A DNA stretch of 64,000 nt, taken from positions 3,109,501 through 3,173,500 of the forward strand of contig NZ_CP035501.1 in assembly GCF_004135585.1 (NCBI RefSeq), in the 5' to 3' direction. Of this stretch, positions 59,292 through 64,000 are shown in pieces. The translations under genes were made by a program, and so were the position numbers. Each line of letters opens with the position of its first letter. The stretch's first letter is position 1. This stretch comes from Sphingosinicella sp. BN140058. Lineage in GTDB: Bacteria; Pseudomonadota; Alphaproteobacteria; Sphingomonadales; Sphingomonadaceae. The notes below the pieces were generated by a model. That model was not told the DNA's origin, did not search any database, and worked only from the letters and a program-made list of their open reading frames with translations.

Positions 59292-60392
59292 ATGGTGATC
59301 TCCATCTCCGGACGGCGGCTCTTCGGCCGCAAGGCGATCCTGGTGCTGGCGATCCTCGCGCTCAGCGCCGCCCAACTGCCGCCGCAGCCGGTCGAGGTTC
59401 AGCCGGCCGCCGCCTCCGCCCCCGTGGGGGAGCCGCTGGGAGAGGACGCCCTGTCCATTCTGACCTACAATGTGAACGGCCTGCCCTGGCCGGTCGCATC
59501 CGGTCGGGACGAAGCGCTCGCCCGGATTGGATCACGGCTCCGTCGGCTGCGGTCGATGAACCGGCATCCGCATATCGTCCTGCTCCAGGAAGCCTTTACC
59601 GACAGCGCCAAGCGGATCGGCCGGGATGCGGGCTACCGCCACATCGTCTCCGGGCCTCCCATTGAGGCGCCCTCGTCGGCCGGCGGACTTCCCCCGTCCG
59701 AAGCCGCCTTCCTTGCCGCCGCAAGCCCGTTCAAGGGCGAAGGCGTGGGCAAGTTCGCGGACAGCGGCTTGCAGATCCTTTCCGATTACCCGATCCTGGC
59801 GGTGCGCCGCGCCGCCTTTCCGGACCAGGCCTGCGCCGGCTTCGACTGCCTCGCCAACAAGGGCATGGTGGCGGTTCTGGTCGCGATACCCGGCGCAGCG
59901 ACGCCGGTGGCGATCATCAACACCCATCTCAACGCCCGCAAGGCCTCCGGAGTGACGCCGGGCCGCGCGCTGGAGGCGTATCGACGGCAATGGCAGGCGC
60001 TCGACCGGTTCCGAACCACGGTGGTTCCCCCGGACGTGCCCGTGGTCGTCGCAGGCGATTTCAACGTCGGCAAGTCGCCCGAACGGCGCGCCTTGGCGCA
60101 CCTCATGGTGACCCGCTGGCTTGGCTCCGCTGGTGGCGTGTCCTCCGGCGGCGTCTTGCGGGCGTGCTTCGAACCGGGCGTTCGATGTGGCCGAGGGCTG
60201 CCTCGCGATGCCGTTCGCGCGCTCCGCCACGACAAGGATTGGCAGGTCGCTTTGGCCAACGGCGGCGTTGCGCTCGTACCGCAGGCGATCGAGGTGCCGT
60301 TCGGCGTTGAAGCCGATGGAACGATGCTGTCCGATCATGTCGGCTACGCGGTGCGCTATCAGTTGGAGCGGCGATCGCCACGGACCTCGTAA
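59292..60392 (+). CDS. Exported endonuclease/exonuclease/phosphatase-family protein
   Basis: The 366-residue protein has a signal-anchor-like N-terminus (AILVLAILALSAAQLPPQP) and an EEP fold. Landmarks are LTYNVNGLPWPV, HPHIVLLQEAFTD, IINTHLNARKASG, VVAGDFNVGKSPERR and MLSDHVGYAV. These give the family's Asn, Glu, Asp-Asn and Asp-His residues. Proteins like this are commonly phosphodiesterases or sphingomyelinase-like enzymes. Substrate unknown. The final codons and stop form a perfect hairpin. The gene is divergent from mprF. Confidence 0.85.
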   Translation: MVISISGRRLFGRKAILVLAILALSAAQLPPQPVEVQPAAASAPVGEPLGEDALSILTYNVNGLPWPVASGRDEALARIGSRLRRLRSMNRHPHIVLLQEAFTDSAKRIGRDAGYRHIVSGPPIEAPSSAGGLPPSEAAFLAAASPFKGEGVGKFADSGLQILSDYPILAVRRAAFPDQACAGFDCLANKGMVAVLVAIPGAATPVAIINTHLNARKASGVTPGRALEAYRRQWQALDRFRTTVVPPDVPVVVAGDFNVGKSPERRALAHLMVTRWLGSAGGVSSGGVLRACFEPGVRCGRGLPRDAVRALRHDKDWQVALANGGVALVPQAIEVPFGVEADGTMLSDHVGYAVRYQLERRSPRTS

Positions 60393-60402
60393 CGAGGTCC
60401 GT
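60380..60402. terminator. Perfect hairpin containing the stop codon
   Basis: ACGGACCTCG pairs exactly with CGAGGTCCGT around the stop codon TAA at 60390-60392, between convergent genes ending at 60392 and 60414. There is no T-run, so it may act as a weak or Rho-dependent terminator. Confidence 0.5.
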
Positions 60403-60413
60403 CATGGGCAGTC

Positions 60414-60743
60414 TCAGGTCGGGTTCGACCAGAATTCCGCCTCCTTCCGGCGCAACAAACCGACATTTGCGACGGCGCCGAGCGGCACGAAGGCGGCAAC
60501 GGCGAGACGCGCGCATTCGCTGCGAGTCCAGCCGCCGCCCGATACAGTTACGATCAATGCGTGCGCGTAGACAAGGAACGCGAAGCCGTGGACAGGGCCC
60601 ATAACGTGCGTCGCCGCGGCGTATCCGAACAGGTGCTTGGCCGGCACTGCGACGGTGAGCAGGCCCAGCAAGGTCGCACCCTCGAACAAGGCTGCGCGGC
60701 GCAGCCGGCGCAATTGGGCAAGGTCTTCTCTCCGCCCGCTCAC
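60414..60743 (-). CDS. DUF3817 membrane protein
   Basis: The 109-residue protein has three membrane helices (FEGATLLGLLTVAVPAKHLF, GFAFLVYAHALIVTV, LAVAAFVPLGAVANVGLL). It has the conserved VPAKHLFGY and GPVHGFAFLVY segments of DUF3817. GTG 60743 overlaps the stop of the preceding DUF6010 gene (GTGA). Function unknown; the family is found in many Gram-negative and Gram-positive genomes. The overlap indicates a common transcript and perhaps a membrane complex. Confidence 0.85.
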   Translation of the reverse strand: MSGRREDLAQLRRLRRAALFEGATLLGLLTVAVPAKHLFGYAAATHVMGPVHGFAFLVYAHALIVTVSGGGWTRSECARLAVAAFVPLGAVANVGLLRRKEAEFWSNPT

Positions 60744-61198
60744 GCGCGTGCCCTCCGCCGATCCCGGAATCCGGACCACGGGCTCGGCGCACCCCAGAGG
60801 TACCAGGCGGCGATTACCGGATCGCAGACGAAGCAGCCGAAAGACGAAGAGGGCGCAAACGGGAGGATCGGATTACCCCACAGATCGTGGGCGAGATCCC
60901 AAAGGCTGTGGAAAATCCACGCAACACCCGTCAGGCGCGCGTCGCTGAGACCGCGATAGGCCAGCAAGGTGATCGCCGCGCAGAACAGCAACTCGAGAGG
61001 CCCGAAGCCGCCGCTGAAATAGACCCCGCCGGCGCCCGCCACGAACACAGCGCTGAAGTTTCTGCGCGTCGGCTCGCGCAGCAACCCGCACAAGAGGATG
61101 AAGAGCGTTGCGATCATTACGGGAATGATCAGGCCGCCGACAGTCACGGGGGTGGGCGTCGTCAGGGGTGTGGCAATCATCGAGGCACCAAACGTCAT
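60740..61198 (-). CDS. DUF6010 membrane protein
   Basis: The 152-residue polytopic membrane protein has about four helices (IIPVMIATLFILLCGLL, GPLELLFCAAITLLAYRG). Its motif FHSLWDLAHDLWGNPILPF, then FGCFVCDPVIAAWYLWGAP, has an H-x5-H pair and an aspartate that could bind a metal or cofactor. Members of this family frequently sit next to GlxA/AraC-type regulators, as here (61358, divergent). The pairing suggests that regulator controls this two-gene unit. Function unknown. Confidence 0.8.
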   Translation of the reverse strand: MTFGASMIATPLTTPTPVTVGGLIIPVMIATLFILLCGLLREPTRRNFSAVFVAGAGGVYFSGGFGPLELLFCAAITLLAYRGLSDARLTGVAWIFHSLWDLAHDLWGNPILPFAPSSSFGCFVCDPVIAAWYLWGAPSPWSGFRDRRRARA

Positions 61199-61357
61199 GC
61201 ATTGTCGGATCTGCGATTAGCGTCAGCTGAGCCAGTCCGATGAGTGGCTGGAACGACAATCTTCGCCGGATTCGCGCCAGGCCGCGCTAATCTCGCGAAT
61301 GCGTTTGACGGGCTGCGGCTGACCGGCTGCAACGGCGTTCAAGGAGTTGTTCGCGCC

Positions 61358-62350
61358 ATGCACGAGATTGCCGTCATCGCCATGCACGGGGTCATACCTT
61401 TCGACCTTTCGATCCCCTGCGAGGTCTTCAGTCGTGTCCGGCTCAAGGAAGGCCAGCCTGGCTACCGCGTCCGGGTGTGCGGCGAAGCGGCGGAGGTTCG
61501 CGCAGGCGCATTCGGCGTTCGCTCCCCATGGACCCTGGACGCCGTGACCGGCGCCGACACGATCATTCTCCCAGGCGTCGAGAATCCCGAATTGCCGGTG
61601 TCCGATGCGATCGTTGACGCGGTGCGTGCGGGGGAGGCGCGGGGCGCGCGCGTTGCCTCGATCTGCACTGGCGCCTTTGCTTTGGCGGCAACCGGCCTCC
61701 TGGACGGCAAGCGTGCGACCACGCACTGGCGCGCGGCCGCCCTTCTTGCCGAACTTTACCCCGCCATCGAAGTCGATGCCTCGGTGCTGTTTGTCGATCA
61801 CGGCAGCATCGTGACATCGGCCGGCGCCGCTGCAGGCCTGGACATGTGCCTCCACCTCGTCCGCCGAGACCATGGTCAGGCTGTCGCCGCCCAGGCGGCA
61901 CGCCTCGCGGTGGCGCCGCTCGTCCGCGACGGCGGCCAGGCGCAATACATCACCCATCAGCCACCGCGTGCCTCGGGCGGACTTGCTCCTTTGCTCGAAT
62001 GGATGTTGGCGAACGCGCACCGGCAGCTCGGCCTCGCCGAGCTCGCCCGCCACGCTGCGATGAGCCCGCGAACGCTTGGCCGCCGCTTCCGCCAGGAGAC
62101 CGGCACTACGCCCCTGCAATGGCTGATCGGTGCACGCATAAGGCGGGCGCAGGAACTGCTCGAGACTTCGACATTGTCGGTCGAGCGGATCGCCTACGAA
62201 ACGGGCTTCGACGGCACGGCAACTCTGCGCGAGCATTTCGGCCGTCTCGTCGGCGTGAGCCCGCGGGAATATCGAAGGCGCTTCGCGGCACCGTCGGACG
62301 CCGCGCCTTCATTCAGTTCCTCAGCCGCTTTTCCATCAGCATCAGCGTGA
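61358..62350 (+). CDS. GlxA-family transcriptional regulator (DJ-1/PfpI plus AraC HTH)
   Basis: The 330-residue regulator has an N-terminal DJ-1/PfpI-like domain (VIAMHGVIPFDLSIPCEVFS, SICTGAFALAATGLLDGKRA, VDHGSIVTSAGAAAGLDMCL). Its C-terminal AraC-type DNA-binding domain has two helix-turn-helices (LGLAELARHAAMSPRTLGRR and LSVERIAYETGFDGTATLRE, then PREYRRRF). The nucleophile-elbow Cys is present in ICTGA, so ligand sensing is likely. I chose ATG 61358, with AAGGAG upstream. Its stop overlaps the convergent GNAT gene by 38 bases. It probably controls the divergent DUF6010-DUF3817 pair. Confidence 0.9.
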   Translation: MHEIAVIAMHGVIPFDLSIPCEVFSRVRLKEGQPGYRVRVCGEAAEVRAGAFGVRSPWTLDAVTGADTIILPGVENPELPVSDAIVDAVRAGEARGARVASICTGAFALAATGLLDGKRATTHWRAAALLAELYPAIEVDASVLFVDHGSIVTSAGAAAGLDMCLHLVRRDHGQAVAAQAARLAVAPLVRDGGQAQYITHQPPRASGGLAPLLEWMLANAHRQLGLAELARHAAMSPRTLGRRFRQETGTTPLQWLIGARIRRAQELLETSTLSVERIAYETGFDGTATLREHFGRLVGVSPREYRRRFAAPSDAAPSFSSSAAFPSASA

Positions 62351-62846
62351 GCGAGGAACCGTCCGGGAGGGGAAGCTCGAATGGTTCGATCAGCGCATAA
62401 CCATGCCGCGCGTAGAAGGGCCTTGCGGGGAGTGTGGAGGTAAGTGCGGCTCTGGCGAAGCTGGCATTGCACGCTTCGCGCTCGCTTGCTTTGAGGAGCG
62501 CAGTGCCGACGCCCCGCCCGGCGAGATCGGGGTCGACGTAGAACGCACGGATCCGCGCAGCGTCGACGCTCGGATCGAGCGGGTCGCCTGGCGGGTCGTT
62601 CGGTCCGTGCGCACCGGCAATCGTCTTCCGCCAACTCCAGCCGCCGGCCCCGGCCAGCCCGCGGTCGAGCTCCGCAACGAAGTAGCTGCCGTCGCGGACC
62701 AGCTGCCAATCGACACCGTAGGCGTGACGGATGGCGCTTTCGATCGTCGCGGGCGGATAGTGGCCTTCGTGCAGGGCACGGATCGAGCGTTGGGTGAGCG
62801 CATTGATCGCCGGTATGTCCTCGACAACGGCAAGCCTGACCTTCAT
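62313..62846 (-). CDS. GNAT-family N-acetyltransferase
   Basis: The 177-residue protein starts VRLAVVEDIPAINALTQRSI. The acetyl-CoA loop is RAFYVDPDLAGRGVGTALLK, and the C-terminal motif B is PARPFYARHGYALIEPFELP. Length and order match single-domain GNATs. The acceptor cannot be inferred. It overlaps the 3' end of the GlxA-type regulator gene tail-to-tail. Confidence 0.88.
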   Translation of the reverse strand: MKVRLAVVEDIPAINALTQRSIRALHEGHYPPATIESAIRHAYGVDWQLVRDGSYFVAELDRGLAGAGGWSWRKTIAGAHGPNDPPGDPLDPSVDAARIRAFYVDPDLAGRGVGTALLKASEREACNASFARAALTSTLPARPFYARHGYALIEPFELPLPDGSSLTLMLMEKRLRN

Positions 62847-62970
62847 GTCGAACCGTTCCTGATCCTCTGCAGCGCCAGCAGGATGGCTGCACTTCCGGCA
62901 GCCTGGAAGGGTGCATTCATGCGGCGGCCTCGAAGCCAGGGCACTTCATCTCGTGAGCGGGGCCGAAGCC

Positions 62971-64000
62971 CTAATACGCCGCGCCGCCGGAATCATCGAG
63001 CCGCGCGAGGAAGCCCGCCGCCTGTTCCCGCGTGGCTCTCTGCTCCGCCTCCGATTGCCGGTCCCAGGTTCGGTAGGGCATGGCCAGCCTCGGGTTGCGA
63101 CCGAGCTTGTCTCGGTTGCGGGCAAGAAAGTCCCAGTAGAGCGCGTTGAAGGGGCACGCGTCCTCGCCGATCCGCTTGGTCACGTCGTAGCGACAATGCC
63201 CGCAATAATCGGACATGCGATCGATGTAGGCGCCCGACGAAACATAAGGTTTGGACCCGAGCAGTCCGCCGTCGCCGAACTGACTCATGCCGAGCGTGTT
63301 CGGCAGCTCCACCCATTCATAGGCATCGAGATAGACTTCGAGGTACCAGAGGTGAACCAGCTTCGGGTCCGCCCCGATCAGCAGGGCGAAGTTTCCGGTC
63401 ACCATCAGCCGCTGGATGTGATGCGCATGTGCGGTGGCGAGCGTCTGCCCGAGTACCTCCGACAGGCAGTGCATGTCGGTGTCGCCGGTCCAATACCAGC
63501 CGGGGAGCGCGCGGCGGTGGCCAAAGAAGTTGCGGTCGACGTAATCCGGTCCCTCGCGCCAGTAGATGCCGCGCATATATTCGCGCCAGCCGATGATCTG
63601 GCGGACATATCCTTCGACCGAGTTGAGCGGCGCCCGCCCCGCGCGATACTCGGCCTCGGCCCGGCGGCAAAGGTCGAGCGGATCGAGCAGTCCCGAATTC
63701 AGATAGGGTGACAGGATCGAGTGCCACAGGAACCGCTCTCCGGTCAGCATGGCGTCTTCGTAATCGCCGAATCGCGGCAGCGCGTTGGCCATGAAGCTTG
63801 CCGCCTGGCGCTCCGCATCCTGCGCGGTCACGGCATAGTCGAATCCGTCGAGTCTGCCGGGATTATCGGCGAAGCGTTGCTCGACCAGCGCGATCACCTC
63901 TTGCGTGATAGCATCGGGCGGGAAGGAGAGGGGGCGCGGCATCAGCAGGTCCGCCCGTGCGGGCTTGCGATTGTCCTTGTCGAAGTTCCAGCGTCCGCCC
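62971..64000 (-). CDS. Iron-sulfur photolyase-related (cryptochrome/photolyase) protein, 3' part
   Basis: The gene runs off the right edge; about 343 C-terminal residues are visible. The upstream part contains WNFDKDNRKP, a recognisable photolyase-related segment. The visible FAD-binding domain has FLWHSILSPYLNSGLLDP, the VEGYVRQIIGWREYMRGIYW motif, the AHAHHIQRLMVTGNFALL segment and the four-cysteine [4Fe-4S] region YCGHCRYDVTKRIG, then ACPFNALYWDF. It belongs to the FeS-BCP/PhrB group, which repairs (6-4) photoproducts in the characterised Agrobacterium enzyme. The N-terminal antenna-binding domain is not visible. It ends with TAG. Confidence 0.93.
   Translation of the reverse strand, partial: GGRWNFDKDNRKPARADLLMPRPLSFPPDAITQEVIALVEQRFADNPGRLDGFDYAVTAQDAERQAASFMANALPRFGDYEDAMLTGERFLWHSILSPYLNSGLLDPLDLCRRAEAEYRAGRAPLNSVEGYVRQIIGWREYMRGIYWREGPDYVDRNFFGHRRALPGWYWTGDTDMHCLSEVLGQTLATAHAHHIQRLMVTGNFALLIGADPKLVHLWYLEVYLDAYEWVELPNTLGMSQFGDGGLLGSKPYVSSGAYIDRMSDYCGHCRYDVTKRIGEDACPFNALYWDFLARNRDKLGRNPRLAMPYRTWDRQSEAEQRATREQAAGFLARLDDSGGAAY

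Noticed and set aside
1..64000. CRISPR arrays, insertion sequences, tRNA or rRNA genes
   Set aside because: No repeat-spacer arrays, transposase frames or tRNA-like cloverleaf were seen by eye. A dedicated search would settle tRNAs.

Overview
The window is a GC-rich bacterial chromosome segment with no rRNA, tRNA, phage, insertion sequence or CRISPR array that I could see. Gene content points to an alphaproteobacterium of the sphingomonad group. The indicators are sphingan-type exopolysaccharide genes, an N-terminal fragment of a transglutaminase-like cysteine peptidase, TonB-dependent vitamin B12 uptake, Tat-exported sugar isomerases, and a dispersed repeat of the CCGTTCGGGCTGAGC...TGTCGAAGCCC type that I associate from memory with sphingomonad genomes. 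No taxonomic marker gene is present, so the assignment is an inference.

Layout. 1-6.6 kb: exopolysaccharide region with a split PssD/PssE glucuronosyltransferase pair (-), galU and ugd (+) making UDP-glucose and UDP-glucuronate, and the priming polyprenyl-phosphate hexose-1-phosphate transferase (-). 6.8-11.6 kb: two transcriptional regulators with small exported or membrane proteins, a NIPSNAP protein and a DUF1080 (3-keto-disaccharide hydrolase family) protein. 11.6-14.8 kb: a large hybrid histidine kinase. 15-19.6 kb: a sugar catabolic run of Tat-exported isomerase, Gfo/Idh/MocA dehydrogenase, second isomerase and nucleoside-type MFS transporter. 19.7-20.6 kb: an unusual sigma-70-like factor. 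21-28 kb: a nitrate assimilation operon (narK, FAD electron-transfer protein, nasA, moeA, mobA) behind a leader that contains an intrinsic terminator.

27.9-40.1 kb is a late-cobalamin island. One arm carries an APH-type kinase and cobU (-), divergent from cobD, cbiB and cobQ (+). The other arm (-) runs cobO, cobB, cobalamin riboswitch, btuB, a membrane protein, a DUF1636 protein, cobT, cobC and cobS. Most junctions are start/stop overlaps. No corrin-ring genes are present, and cobB is interrupted by an in-frame amber codon. As read here, the island supports uptake and salvage (BtuB, CobO, CobU, CobS, CobT, CobC) better than synthesis from cobyrinate. The kinase beside cobU is a candidate L-threonine kinase feeding CobD.

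40.2-64 kb is mixed: TerC, a cupin, NhaA, a large exported protein of unknown function, a GH31 glycosidase with a cytochrome c and a ThuA-like protein, methionine aminopeptidase, a D-cysteine desulfhydrase-like enzyme, a GNAT-nitrilase fusion, small conserved proteins, a cold-shock protein, a frameshifted DUF6491 lipoprotein gene, DUF488, an MprF-like protein, an exported EEP-family phosphodiesterase, DUF3817/DUF6010 membrane proteins, a GlxA-type regulator, a GNAT, and the 3' part of an iron-sulfur photolyase-related gene running off the right edge.
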